DNA from: a virus
Strand: one strand, 5' to 3'
DNA length: 64,000 nt
Virus record (IMG/VR): IMGVR_UViG_3300006802_012847
Coordinates: 36,319 to 100,318 of that record
The position numbers were made by a program, and so were the translations under genes. Within the stretch, counting starts at the first letter, position 1, and each line of letters opens with the position of its first letter. Positions 48,446-57,572 of the stretch are shown here, piece after piece. The notes below the pieces were generated by a model. It was not told the origin of the DNA. It was given only the letters and a program-made list of their open reading frames with translations, and ran no database searches.

Positions 48446-48455
48446 TTAAACAATT
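48386..48455 (+). promoter_or_regulatory. putative SSB autoregulatory operator (hairpin plus AATTAAAC repeats)
   Basis: A perfect hairpin CTTAATTC-GGGT-GAATTAAG (48386-48405) is followed by an unstructured A/T tract with repeated AATTAAAC-type words up to the SSB ATG at 48456. T4 gene 32 mRNA has the same plan, a 5' structure followed by a single-stranded A/U operator bound by gp32. Function here is inferred by analogy. Confidence 0.5.
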
Positions 48456-49337
48456 ATGGCATTAAATATATCTCAATTAAAGAATCGTTTGAGTGCTCTC
48501 TCAAACCAAGGAAGTGACAAGAAATCAAACATGATCTGGAAACCAAAGCCAGGTAAACAAGTTGTAAGAATTGTCCCTTATAAATTCAACCCAGAAAACC
48601 CTTTCATTGAACTCAAGTTCCATTATAATCTTAATGGTAAGACTTATCTCTCTCCTGACAGTTTCGGTCGTCCTGACCCAATTGTGGAGTTTTCTAACCG
48701 TCTTAAAAAGACTGGTTCAAAGGAAGATTGGCAAATGGGTAGGAAGATGGAACCAAAGCTTCGTACTTTTGCTCCAGTAATTGTACGTGGAGAAGAATCC
48801 GAAGGTGTAAAGTTCTGGGGATTCGGCAAGACTGTATATCAAGAATTGGTATCTGTCTGTCTTGATCCAGAATATGGTGATATTACAGACGCAGCTGAAG
48901 GTCGTGATATTACTGTAGAATTTAAGACAGCTGAAGAAGCTGGAAAAAGTTTTCCAGAAACTACAGTTCGTGTTAAGCCAAATACTTCGCCTGCTGTTGA
49001 TCCTAAAAATAAGGATCTTATGGAAAACCTCAAGAATCAGTCTAATATTCTTGATATGTTTCCAGAACTTTCTTATGAAGAACTCAAGGAAGTTATGGAC
49101 GCATGGCTTAATCCAGATGCAGAATCAGATGATGATGTAGAACCTTCTCTCGATACGGGTGGAGACTCATATACGCCTCAATCCGGCGACGACGAGGAAG
49201 AAACAGTATCTGCTTCAGTTACTGCTGTAAAGACTCCTAAGAAGGCGGCTGTGGCATCTCCAAGTGCTGCTGCTTCAAAAAAATCTTCGATGACCGATGA
49301 TGTTTCTAAGGCATTCGACGATTTGTTTAATTCCTAA
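48456..49337 (+). CDS. single-stranded DNA-binding protein (T4 gp32-like)
   Basis: 293 residues (T4 gp32 is 301). N-terminal basic segment (MALNISQLKNRLSALSNQ), OB-fold core with KPGKQVVRIVPYK, NPENPFIELKFHYNL, GVKFWGFGKTVYQELVSV and GRDITVEF. It ends in a long acidic and Ala/Ser-rich linker and the tail DDVSKAFDDLFNS used for partner binding. The zinc-binding His/Cys cluster of T4 gp32 is not visible. Protects ssDNA and organises replication and recombination with UvsX, encoded next. Codon bias indicates high expression. Confidence 0.92.
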   Translation: MALNISQLKNRLSALSNQGSDKKSNMIWKPKPGKQVVRIVPYKFNPENPFIELKFHYNLNGKTYLSPDSFGRPDPIVEFSNRLKKTGSKEDWQMGRKMEPKLRTFAPVIVRGEESEGVKFWGFGKTVYQELVSVCLDPEYGDITDAAEGRDITVEFKTAEEAGKSFPETTVRVKPNTSPAVDPKNKDLMENLKNQSNILDMFPELSYEELKEVMDAWLNPDAESDDDVEPSLDTGGDSYTPQSGDDEEETVSASVTAVKTPKKAAVASPSAAASKKSSMTDDVSKAFDDLFNS

Positions 49338-49346
49338 AAAATAAAT

Positions 49347-49383
49347 AAAGCCGCTGGGGATTTTTATACCCCAGTGGCTTTCT
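49347..49383 (+). terminator. intrinsic terminator after SSB gene
   Basis: AAAGCCGCTGGGG (49347-49359) pairs with CCCCAGTGGCTTT (49369-49381) with one G-T mismatch pair; the T run is short, so termination may be partial and allow read-through into uvsX. Confidence 0.75.
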
Positions 49384-49396
49384 AGTTATACATGTT

Positions 49397-50539
49397 ATGG
49401 TAAAGAAATCTAGTAAAAATACTGCTTCTTCTGGAAGAGATGAACTTTTAGATCTACTTCAATCTGAGTTAAATAAGGCTAATAAAGATGGAGGTAAAAT
49501 TGCTTATACATTGGATGAAGATGATAATCCCACCGATGTGAGTGAATGGATCAGTACTGGTTCGTCAATGTTAGATTTAGCAATTAGCAACAGACCTCAC
49601 GGCGGTTTGCCTGTAGGTCGTATGGTGGAGTTTAATGGTCTAGAAGGAACTGGAAAGAGTCTAATCTCCGCACATGTTGTGGCAGAGACTCAGAAGAAAG
49701 GTGGAGTAGCAGTTCTGATTGATACAGAAAATGCTGGTTCTCCAGAATTCTGGCAAAGCTTAGGAGTAGACTTAAAGAAAATGTTATATGTACAGTGTGA
49801 AACTGTCGAAGACATTTTTGAACAGATGGAACGAATGATTACAATTGTAAGAAAATCCAATAAAGATAGAATTCTTACAATCATTGTTGATTCAGTTGCT
49901 GCTGCTTCTACTAAAGCTGAATTAGAAAGTGACCATGGTAAAGATGGATTTGCTACTGGTAAATCTATCATTATCTCTAAGGCCATGAGAAAAATTACCA
50001 ATATGATTGGTAAACAAAAAGTGTTAACTATCTTTACTAATCAACTACGTCAAAATTTGAATGCTATGGCATTTGGGGATAAGTATGTTGTTAGTGGAGG
50101 AAAAGCACTTGCTTATCATTGTAGTGTTCGCGTTCGATTGAATAATAGCGGAAAGCTCAAGAAAGGTACTGATGTTATTGGCAATGAGTGTAAAGCTGTA
50201 GTTGTTAAAAATCGAATGGGTCCGCCACAAAGAACCGCTATCTTTGAAATTTATTTTGATAGTGGTATTGCTGACTATAGTAGTTGGATCAAGGTTATGA
50301 AGGAAAATAACGTTGTCAAACAAGGCGGCGCTTATTATACTTACACAAAAGATGATGGATCGGAATGGAAGTTTCAATCCAAAACGTTTATAGATGAATT
50401 ACAAAAAGACACAAAGCTTAAAGAAGAAATTTATAGTAAGATTTGTGATGCTGTAATCATGAAGTACAAAGATCCAAATAGTAAAATAGTTGAAGATGCT
50501 GAAGTTTCTACCGACGAGGAAGATGACAGTGTTGAATAA
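49397..50539 (+). CDS. uvsX: UvsX/RecA-like recombinase
   Basis: 380 residues (T4 UvsX 391). Walker A GLEGTGKSL near residue 75, VLIDTENAGSPEFW, Walker B region ILTIIVDSVAAAS, loop L1/L2 region FTNQLRQNLNAM and VVSGGKALAYHCSVRVRL. Acidic C-terminal tail (STDEEDDSVE). Catalyses strand exchange for recombination-dependent replication, with SSB immediately upstream and the fused gp47-46 elsewhere. The next gene starts 3 nt after its stop. Confidence 0.93.
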   Translation: MVKKSSKNTASSGRDELLDLLQSELNKANKDGGKIAYTLDEDDNPTDVSEWISTGSSMLDLAISNRPHGGLPVGRMVEFNGLEGTGKSLISAHVVAETQKKGGVAVLIDTENAGSPEFWQSLGVDLKKMLYVQCETVEDIFEQMERMITIVRKSNKDRILTIIVDSVAAASTKAELESDHGKDGFATGKSIIISKAMRKITNMIGKQKVLTIFTNQLRQNLNAMAFGDKYVVSGGKALAYHCSVRVRLNNSGKLKKGTDVIGNECKAVVVKNRMGPPQRTAIFEIYFDSGIADYSSWIKVMKENNVVKQGGAYYTYTKDDGSEWKFQSKTFIDELQKDTKLKEEIYSKICDAVIMKYKDPNSKIVEDAEVSTDEEDDSVE

Positions 50540-50542
50540 AAG

Positions 50543-51610
50543 ATGAGTGTGTTTACTTCCAACGAAAAGAAAAGATTGTTTTCGCTTTTTGAAAACGTCA
50601 AGGAGGAAGACAGAGTTGGCGGTCTTAATGTGACCGCCGACTCTGATATTCTTATTGTTGATGGTCTTAATACATTTATTAGATCGTTTATGGCAGTGCC
50701 GTCAATGAATGACGATGGTATGCACACTGGAGGAATTGCGGGATTTTTAAAAAGTGTAGGATATGCTATTAAACTTTTAAAACCTACAAAAGTTGTAGTA
50801 GTATTTGACGGTCATGGTGGCAGTCAAAAACGTAGAAAAATTTTTCCAGATTATAAACGAGGACGTAAAACAAAGATTAGATTTAATAGAACTTATCAAG
50901 AAATGTCTAGTAGTGACATTGAAGATAAAAATATAAGAATGGAATTGTTGAGGCTTGTAAATTATTTAGAAGTACTGCCCGTTACATCTATGTCTATTGA
51001 TAACATAGAAGCAGACGACACAATTGCATATTTGTCCACAGATACATTTAAAGATAAAAATGTAACTATTATGTCTTCAGATAAAGACTTTTTACAATTA
51101 GCTAGTGATAAAGTAAAAATCTGGAGTCCTACAAAGAAAAAAATATTTGGTTGTAAAGAAATATTAGATGAGTACGGAATAACTTGTAATAACTTTGTAT
51201 ATTACAGAATTATGGAAGGCGATGATAGTGATAGTATACCTGGAATTAAAGGTGCTGGATTAAAAACTATATTAAAAGCATTTCCATTTTTAGCAAATGA
51301 AGAACAAGTTTCTTTACAAGAAATATATAATTATGCTGAAAATCATAAATCTAAATACAGAATTTATGAAAGAGTATTAGAAGAAAAATTAACGATGGAA
51401 AGAAATCTTGAGTTGATGCAACTTAAAGATACTCAGATTCAAAGTTTCACTCAACTACGCATTGAAGAAATTCTTCAGAAACCTGTTCCACACTTAAATA
51501 AGTTGGCATTCAGTAAACTTATTAATGAAGATAAAATGTGGAACAACTTACCTAACTATATTGTATGGCTTAATGAAACATGGGGCCGTGTAAATAGCTT
51601 CGTAATTTAA
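50543..51610 (+). CDS. 5'-3' exonuclease / RNase H (T4 rnh-like, FEN family)
   Basis: 355 residues. FEN-type motifs: DILIVDGLNTFIRSFMAVPS, VVVVFDGHGGSQKRRKIFPD, YKRGRK, IEADDTIAYLS, VTIMSSDKDFLQL and GDDSDSIPGIKGAG (helix-hairpin-helix). This enzyme removes RNA primers on the lagging strand, as T4 RNase H does. Forms an operon with uvsX. Confidence 0.92.
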   Translation: MSVFTSNEKKRLFSLFENVKEEDRVGGLNVTADSDILIVDGLNTFIRSFMAVPSMNDDGMHTGGIAGFLKSVGYAIKLLKPTKVVVVFDGHGGSQKRRKIFPDYKRGRKTKIRFNRTYQEMSSSDIEDKNIRMELLRLVNYLEVLPVTSMSIDNIEADDTIAYLSTDTFKDKNVTIMSSDKDFLQLASDKVKIWSPTKKKIFGCKEILDEYGITCNNFVYYRIMEGDDSDSIPGIKGAGLKTILKAFPFLANEEQVSLQEIYNYAENHKSKYRIYERVLEEKLTMERNLELMQLKDTQIQSFTQLRIEEILQKPVPHLNKLAFSKLINEDKMWNNLPNYIVWLNETWGRVNSFVI

Positions 51611-51634
51611 AACCCTAAACCCTAAAAATAAAAG

Positions 51635-51663
51635 TTGATTATGCTACGCATGATGTGTAGTAT
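51635..51663 (+). promoter_or_regulatory. sigma70-type promoter for helicase gene
   Basis: TTGATT (51635-51640), 17-bp spacer, TAGTAT (51658-51663); helicase ATG 24 nt downstream. Confidence 0.65.
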
Positions 51664-51686
51664 GGCGCTTGTAAATTGTAAAACAT

Positions 51687-53075
51687 ATGGAAGATAAAAT
51701 CATTATAGATAATTTGAAGAAGTTTGGAAATGAATTCCAAATTAAGTGTATTTCTGGACTAGTATCCGACAGACCATTTATTGAAAGGTTGTGCGATATT
51801 GTAGAACCAGAGTTTTTTGAAAGTGAAGCTCACAAGTGGATTGTAAAAAATAGTATTAAGTATTTTAATGAATACAGAGATTTACCTACTCTAAATGTTT
51901 TTAAAGTAAGATTAGAAAGTGTTACTAATGAAGCATTAAAAATGAGTATTGTTAATAATCTCAAAGTTGTTTATCAAAAGATGAATGATGGGGATTTAAT
52001 TTTCATCAAAGAACAGTTTCTAGAATTCTGTAAAAATCAAAAGTTAAAGAATGCTATTAATGAAAGTGTCGATCTATTAGTTTCTGGTCAATATGAAAAA
52101 ATTAAAAGCAAAGTTGATGAAGCATTAAAAGCTGGAATGGAACGAAATATCGGTCATGACTATGAATTGGATGTAGATAAACGAATGACAGTTATGGCTA
52201 GAGATTCTATCAAGACAAATTGGGAAGTTGTTGATTCATTGATGGATGGTGGACTTGCTGCTGGAGAGTTAGGAATTATTACTGCTTGTGCTGGATCTGG
52301 TAAGAGTTGGGTATTGGCAAAACTAGGAGCAGAAGCAATGAGACAAGGTAAGAATGTTCTTCATTTTACTTTGGAGTTGAATGAAAATTATGTTGGTCTA
52401 CGATATGACAGTTGTTTTACTGGCATTGACTTTCAAAATATCAGAAACAACATTGATATAGTAAAACAAAAAATTGAAGCCGTGCCTGGAAAGTTGAAGA
52501 TTAAGTATTTCCCAATCAAAACCGTTTCAGCTCACAGTCTTAAAGCTCATTGTGAACGCATTCATACTCTTGGAACTAAGATTGATATGATCATTGTAGA
52601 TTATGCTGATATTCTTCGACCAATACACAGTGAACGAAATAGTAATAGTTATAGTGAGGCTGGTGGAATTTATGAAGAATTGAGAAGTGTGGCTGGAGAA
52701 CTTCAAGTTCCAATTTGGAGTGCCTCTCAAAGTAATAGAGCTGCTATGGATGCTGATATTATTGAAGCAAATAATATTGCTGATAGTTATCGTAAAATCA
52801 TGACAGCGGATTTTGTTATGAGTCTCAGTCGTAAAGTTACTGACAAAGTAAACAACACAGCACGATTTCATATCATCAAAAATAGGTTCGGTCCAGATGG
52901 TTTAACTTTCCCAAGTAAAATGAATGCTGGGTGTGGACAAATCGAAATTTACAGCGATTCTTCAAGAGAGGGAATGGCTCTTCAAAATGAGATGATGGAT
53001 GGAGAAAATCAAGTTAAAAAGATATTAAAAAATAAATGGAATGCTCATAATACTGATGATGACGATGACGTGTAA
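51687..53075 (+). CDS. replicative DnaB-type helicase (T4 gp41-like)
   Basis: 462 residues (T4 gp41 475). N-terminal helical domain with FIERLCDIVEPEFFESEAHK; RecA-type motor with Walker A TACAGSGKSWVLAKLGAEA (~residue 198), VLHFTLELNENYVGLRYDS, Walker B IDMIIVDYADILRP and WSASQSNRAA (motif H3). Acidic tail (TDDDDDV). It unwinds the fork and partners with the primase at 1481. Confidence 0.93.
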   Translation: MEDKIIIDNLKKFGNEFQIKCISGLVSDRPFIERLCDIVEPEFFESEAHKWIVKNSIKYFNEYRDLPTLNVFKVRLESVTNEALKMSIVNNLKVVYQKMNDGDLIFIKEQFLEFCKNQKLKNAINESVDLLVSGQYEKIKSKVDEALKAGMERNIGHDYELDVDKRMTVMARDSIKTNWEVVDSLMDGGLAAGELGIITACAGSGKSWVLAKLGAEAMRQGKNVLHFTLELNENYVGLRYDSCFTGIDFQNIRNNIDIVKQKIEAVPGKLKIKYFPIKTVSAHSLKAHCERIHTLGTKIDMIIVDYADILRPIHSERNSNSYSEAGGIYEELRSVAGELQVPIWSASQSNRAAMDADIIEANNIADSYRKIMTADFVMSLSRKVTDKVNNTARFHIIKNRFGPDGLTFPSKMNAGCGQIEIYSDSSREGMALQNEMMDGENQVKKILKNKWNAHNTDDDDDV

Positions 53076-53191
53076 TGTATATTTTTGATATTAATAAAAC
53101 GGCCAATAAAAAAGTTAAAAAATTTTAGTTAATGGGGTAAGATACATTTATTTGAGTCATAGTTATTAACTACCGAGTTATCATTTTGTTT

Positions 53192-55480
53192 ATGAAAAAA
53201 GATATTTTTATTAAAAAAAGAGGTGGAACCGTCGAAAATTTTAGTGCGGATAAGATCAATAGGGTATTGCAGTGGGCAACTGACGGTATCAAGGGGGTCA
53301 GTTTTGAAGAAGTGGCGATGAACGCACATTTAAACTTCTTTGATGGAATGACATCTAAAGATATTCATTCTATGTTAATTGAAGCAGCTGCTAATTTAAT
53401 CAGTGAAGAAAAGTCAAATTATCAGTTTGTTGCTTCTAGATTGTTAAATTATCAGTTAAGAAAAGAAGTATGGGGTGGCAAAAATCCACCTAAGTTGTAC
53501 GATATCGTTAAAGATAATATTAGTAATTTGGTCTATGATGAAGATATTTTAAAGTGGTATACAAAACAAGAGTTTGATAAGTTAGATGAGTATTTAAAAC
53601 ACGATAGAGATTTTTCATTTTCATATGCTGGAATTAAACAGTTGTGTGATAAATACCTTGTTCAAAATAGATCTATTAAAAAGATTTATGAAACACCTCA
53701 GATTGCTTATATGTTAATTGCCATGACGTTCTTTAAAGATTATAAGGATCGTCGAATAGAATTAGTCAAAAGAGCATATACATACTTTAGTAAACATAAA
53801 ATCAATTTGCCTACTCCTATTATGGCTGGAGTAAGAACTCCGATGAAGAGTTATGCTAGTTGTTCATTATTTACAGTTGCTGATACATTAAAGAGTATTT
53901 TTAGTAATAATAGTGCTGTTGGTTTTGCTACTGCTAGTAGATACGGTATTGGATTAAACTTATCACGATTAAGAGCAACAAATTCGCCAATCAGAAATGG
54001 CGAAGTAATTCATACAGGTCCAATTCCATTTGCTAAGACATTTGAAAGTACTGTTAAAAGTTGTCACCAAAATGGTATTCGTGGAGGAAGTGCTACTGTA
54101 AACTTTTCATGGTTTCATTATGACATCATGGATATTTTAGTTCTCAAGAACAATACTGGTACAGATGATAATCGAGTTCGTAAATTAGATTACTGTATTG
54201 GTATGGATAAAGTTCTATTTGAAAGATTTTTAAAGAACGAAGAAGTAACACTATTCAGTTATCATGAATGTCCACAATTGTGGGATAGCTTTGGATTTGA
54301 AAATTTTAAAGAAAATTACGAAGCTGCTGAAAATAATAAGAATATAAAATTTAAGAAAAAGATCTCAGCTAGAGAATTAATGATGTTATTGGCTAAAGAA
54401 CGTCTGGAGACTGGACGTATTTATACAATGTTTGTTGATCATGCAAATTTCCATGGAAGTTGGTTGGAACAAGTAGATACTAGTAATCTTTGTTTGGAGG
54501 TAAATCAGCCATTGATTCCCATTGAAGATGTTAATGATCCAAATGGTGAAATTGGTGTTTGTATTCTTGCTGCTGTCAATTGGCTTGAAATTCAAAACGA
54601 CACTGAGATGAAAAATGTCTGTGAAATCATTGTTAGGATGTTAGATTCTTTAATTGAACATCAAGATTACTTTGTGCCTGCTGCTGAAAACTTTGCTAAG
54701 AAACGTAGAAGTTTGGGTGTGGGTGTTAGCAACTTGGCTGCTTTGTTGGCAAAAGAAGGTGTTAAGTATTGGGACGAAGCTGCTCCTAATATTGTAGCTA
54801 GATGGATGGAAAAACAAAGTTATTATTTGATTGAAGCATCTGTTCAAATGGCAAAAGAAATGGGTGTATGTGAAAAATTTGAAAAATCTAAATTTAGTAA
54901 AGCAATATTGCCTATTGACACATACAAGCCAGACATCAATGAATTTATTACAGAACCTCTCAACATGGATTGGGAAGCTCTTAGAAAAGATATTAAGAAA
55001 TATGGAATGAGACATTCTACTTTAACAGCTTGTATGCCTGTTGAATCTAGTAGTGTTATTCAAAGTTCAACAAATGGAATTGAACCACCTCGTAGTTTAA
55101 TTAGTTATAAAGGAAGCAAAAGTAACATTTTACCTGTTGTAGTTCCTGGCATTGAAAAGTATAAACAAAATTATACGTTTGCTTTTGACATGCCTAATAA
55201 TGAAGGTTATTTAAAAGTTGCTGCTGCTATACAAAAGTTTACGGATATGAGTATTAGTACCAACACATATTACATTCCGTCGCGTTATCAAAATAATAAG
55301 GTACCTGTTCAAGAAGTTATTAAAGATATGTTATTAGCATACAAATATGGCATCAAAAATCTGTATTACGCAAATACCGATGATGGTGATAAACAAACCG
55401 CAATGAATACATCTGGAACCACCAACGATAGACAGATTATGGAAGAATCAGGTTGTGCTAGTGGGGCTTGTGCATTATAA
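53192..55480 (+). CDS. nrdA: class Ia ribonucleotide reductase large subunit
   Basis: 762 residues from ATG 53192 (a TTG two codons earlier is in frame but less likely). N-terminal ATP-cone-like region (KRGGTVENFSADKINRVLQW), SYASCSLFTV with one redox Cys, SNLCLEVNQPLIP with the radical-site Cys and adjacent Asn/Glu, ACMPVESSSVIQSSTNGIEP, and the C-terminal redox pair in GCASGACAL. Closely E. coli/T4 type. Supplies dNTPs during infection; nrdB follows after 12 nt. Confidence 0.95.
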   Translation: MKKDIFIKKRGGTVENFSADKINRVLQWATDGIKGVSFEEVAMNAHLNFFDGMTSKDIHSMLIEAAANLISEEKSNYQFVASRLLNYQLRKEVWGGKNPPKLYDIVKDNISNLVYDEDILKWYTKQEFDKLDEYLKHDRDFSFSYAGIKQLCDKYLVQNRSIKKIYETPQIAYMLIAMTFFKDYKDRRIELVKRAYTYFSKHKINLPTPIMAGVRTPMKSYASCSLFTVADTLKSIFSNNSAVGFATASRYGIGLNLSRLRATNSPIRNGEVIHTGPIPFAKTFESTVKSCHQNGIRGGSATVNFSWFHYDIMDILVLKNNTGTDDNRVRKLDYCIGMDKVLFERFLKNEEVTLFSYHECPQLWDSFGFENFKENYEAAENNKNIKFKKKISARELMMLLAKERLETGRIYTMFVDHANFHGSWLEQVDTSNLCLEVNQPLIPIEDVNDPNGEIGVCILAAVNWLEIQNDTEMKNVCEIIVRMLDSLIEHQDYFVPAAENFAKKRRSLGVGVSNLAALLAKEGVKYWDEAAPNIVARWMEKQSYYLIEASVQMAKEMGVCEKFEKSKFSKAILPIDTYKPDINEFITEPLNMDWEALRKDIKKYGMRHSTLTACMPVESSSVIQSSTNGIEPPRSLISYKGSKSNILPVVVPGIEKYKQNYTFAFDMPNNEGYLKVAAAIQKFTDMSISTNTYYIPSRYQNNKVPVQEVIKDMLLAYKYGIKNLYYANTDDGDKQTAMNTSGTTNDRQIMEESGCASGACAL

Positions 55481-55492
55481 TAACGAAAGTAT

Positions 55493-56551
55493 ATGAAGAC
55501 TGTGCTAAATAAATCTAATATTGACCAATTGAAAAATCCGATGTTTTTCGGTGAAGACCTATCATTACAACGATACGATTTGATTAAGTATCCAAAATTC
55601 TATGATTTGTATGATCAACAACTAAATTTCTTTTGGAGACCACAAGAAGTCACTTTAGTAAAAGATATCAGTGATTATAAATCATTGTCGGCAGAAGAAA
55701 GATTTGTGTTTGATAGTAACCTTAAATTTCAAACTATGACTGACAGTATGTTAAGTCGTAGTATTCACGAATTAATGAAACATGTTACTAATTCTGAATT
55801 AGAAATTTGTATGAACACGTGGAGTTTCTTTGAAACAATTCATAGTAATTCTTACACATATATTCTTCAGAATGTATATCCAGATGCTACTAAGTTTTTT
55901 AATAGTATTTTGGAAGATGAACAGATCGTCAAAAGAGCAAAGGCTATTAGTAAGAAGTATGACTTATTATTAAGTAGTAAAGGAGATGAAAAACAACAAA
56001 TGTTTGACGCTATTTTAGCAACACAGATCACAGAAGGTCTTATATTTTATGTATCTTTTGCTTGTAGTTTTTATTTCGGATATCGTGGTAAAATGGAAGG
56101 AAATGCTAAAATTATTAAATTTATTTCTAGAGACGAAAATTTACACGTTGCTATCACTCAAAATATTATGAAAAACTGGGCTAATAATTCGTCCGAAGGA
56201 TTTCAAGATATTGTTAAGAAAAGCGAGGATAAAGTATATGCTGCTTATGAAATGGCAGTTAATGCTGAAAAAGATTGGGCTGACTATTTGTTCAGTAAAG
56301 GGAGTTTGGTAGGATTAACTGCTGAAAGTCTAAAACATTATATAGAATGGTTGGCAAATAATAGATTGACGAGTTTAGGGTACAAGAAACTCTATCCAAA
56401 TGCTAAGACAAATCCTTTATCTGGGTGGCTAGATAGTTACTACGATAGTAAGAAATTACAAGTTGCTCCGCAAGAAACAGAGTTAAGTAGCTATGTTAAA
56501 GGAGTTGATAATACAATAAATGAAGACGCTTTTGCTGATTTTAAATTATAA
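55493..56551 (+). CDS. nrdB: class Ia ribonucleotide reductase small subunit
   Basis: 352 residues. NLKFQTMTDSML, TWSFFETIHSNSYTYILQN (iron-binding Glu/His and the radical Tyr position), LEDEQIVKRAKAISKKYDLL, ISRDENLHVAITQNI (second Glu/His pair) and the C-terminal peptide EDAFADFKL that docks on NrdA. Complete and consistent with an active di-iron tyrosyl-radical subunit. Confidence 0.95.
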   Translation: MKTVLNKSNIDQLKNPMFFGEDLSLQRYDLIKYPKFYDLYDQQLNFFWRPQEVTLVKDISDYKSLSAEERFVFDSNLKFQTMTDSMLSRSIHELMKHVTNSELEICMNTWSFFETIHSNSYTYILQNVYPDATKFFNSILEDEQIVKRAKAISKKYDLLLSSKGDEKQQMFDAILATQITEGLIFYVSFACSFYFGYRGKMEGNAKIIKFISRDENLHVAITQNIMKNWANNSSEGFQDIVKKSEDKVYAAYEMAVNAEKDWADYLFSKGSLVGLTAESLKHYIEWLANNRLTSLGYKKLYPNAKTNPLSGWLDSYYDSKKLQVAPQETELSSYVKGVDNTINEDAFADFKL

Positions 56552-56578
56552 ATAATATAATTTTTGTTAATCATGTAA

Positions 56579-56585
56579 TATTTAT
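56579..56585 (+). promoter_or_regulatory. TATTTAT promoter-like element
   Basis: TATTTAT (GTAATATTTATATGTA) 13 nt before the ATG at 56599, separating the following genes from the nrd operon. Confidence 0.5.
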
Positions 56586-56598
56586 ATGTAGAAATATT

Positions 56599-57237
56599 AT
56601 GAACAATAGAGTTAAACTAAAAAAAGTCATTAAAACGCTCGTAGAACAAGTAATTAAAGAAAAAACTACAGCTGTAGACAGAACCTGGGCTAGAATGATG
56701 GAATCTTTATCGGGTGCCATCAAAAAACCAATTGTTTTGGATGATGCTGGAAATTATAATATTTGTGAATGTGAGCCACATCATATTAGCTTAAGACCTA
56801 TTGTTCATGATGTTTTTGACCTTCTTTATATTAAGGATGGTGTAGAAAGACAGAAAGTTTTATTTGTACCATTTGAAGATGTTAAAAAATATGTTAAAGA
56901 ATGGTTGAATTCAAAAGAACTCAACTATGTTGATAACGAATATGACCGTTGTGTAGAAAACAGTAAAGACAAAGAAGGTGGAAAGAAAGCTGATAAACAA
57001 GCTGATGATTTGGCTGTAGATCCAGAAAAAGACTATGCTCCTGTCAAAAATATAAAAGCAGAAGACGAAAATCCTAAAGAAGACGATCCTACAGAACCAA
57101 TGCGACCTGCTGGTAAATTTGAAAGACAAATCGATTATAAGTCTAAGAAACCAAATTATGAACCACCTAAATTACCAAAGAATCTTAATAAATTAGTAGT
57201 GAAATATTCTAAATTGAATGGCAAACCTAGAAAATAG
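56599..57237 (+). CDS. hypothetical, possibly virion-associated
   Basis: 212 residues. N-terminus is a basic amphipathic helix (RVKLKKVIKTLVEQVIKE/K) like other putative prohead-targeted proteins here. A folded region follows (HHISLRPIVHDVFDLLYIKD), then a long charged, Pro/Lys/Asp-rich tail. Not recognised. Ends in TAG. Confidence 0.65.
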   Translation: MNNRVKLKKVIKTLVEQVIKEKTTAVDRTWARMMESLSGAIKKPIVLDDAGNYNICECEPHHISLRPIVHDVFDLLYIKDGVERQKVLFVPFEDVKKYVKEWLNSKELNYVDNEYDRCVENSKDKEGGKKADKQADDLAVDPEKDYAPVKNIKAEDENPKEDDPTEPMRPAGKFERQIDYKSKKPNYEPPKLPKNLNKLVVKYSKLNGKPRK

Positions 57238-57258
57238 TAATTAATAGTCGTTTTCAGT

Positions 57259-57540
57259 ATGTCAAACGAAGAGTTCAATCCAAATAGTTACGATGCTATT
57301 TTAGGTGGCATTAAAAGTGAACTTCATAGCATAAATGAATCATTGACTAATTTAGAAGATAATCAAGGTCAAATTCATAAACGCATAAGTGATTTAGACT
57401 TAAAGGTTACAAAAAATGTTACGGATGTTAATAATAAAGTTGTTGCTTTAGAATATTTTAAGAATTATTTAATGGGAGCAGTTGCTGTATTTAGTAGCAT
57501 CGCATCTTACTTTTTTGTCAAATTTTTTGGGGAGAAATAA
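57259..57540 (+). CDS. coiled coil with C-terminal membrane anchor, possible holin-type
   Basis: 93 residues. An N-terminal heptad helix (ILGGIKSELHSINESLTNLE) is followed by one C-terminal membrane segment (YLMGAVAVFSSIASYFFVKF). The layout recalls XhlA-like haemolysin/holin proteins of phages. It could belong to the lysis system or anchor a complex at the membrane. The exported protein gene follows. Confidence 0.65.
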   Translation: MSNEEFNPNSYDAILGGIKSELHSINESLTNLEDNQGQIHKRISDLDLKVTKNVTDVNNKVVALEYFKNYLMGAVAVFSSIASYFFVKFFGEK

Positions 57541-57572
57541 TATTTAAACCGAAACTAAAAGAAAGGTGATAT

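Noticed and set aside
51607-51627. CCCTAAA CCCTAAA telomere-like repeat
   Set aside because: Only two units in an AT-rich spacer with no other structure; chance similarity is most likely.
53152-53183. Sigma70 promoter before nrdA
   Set aside because: TTGAGT and TTATCA are about 20 bp apart and both weak; not convincing.
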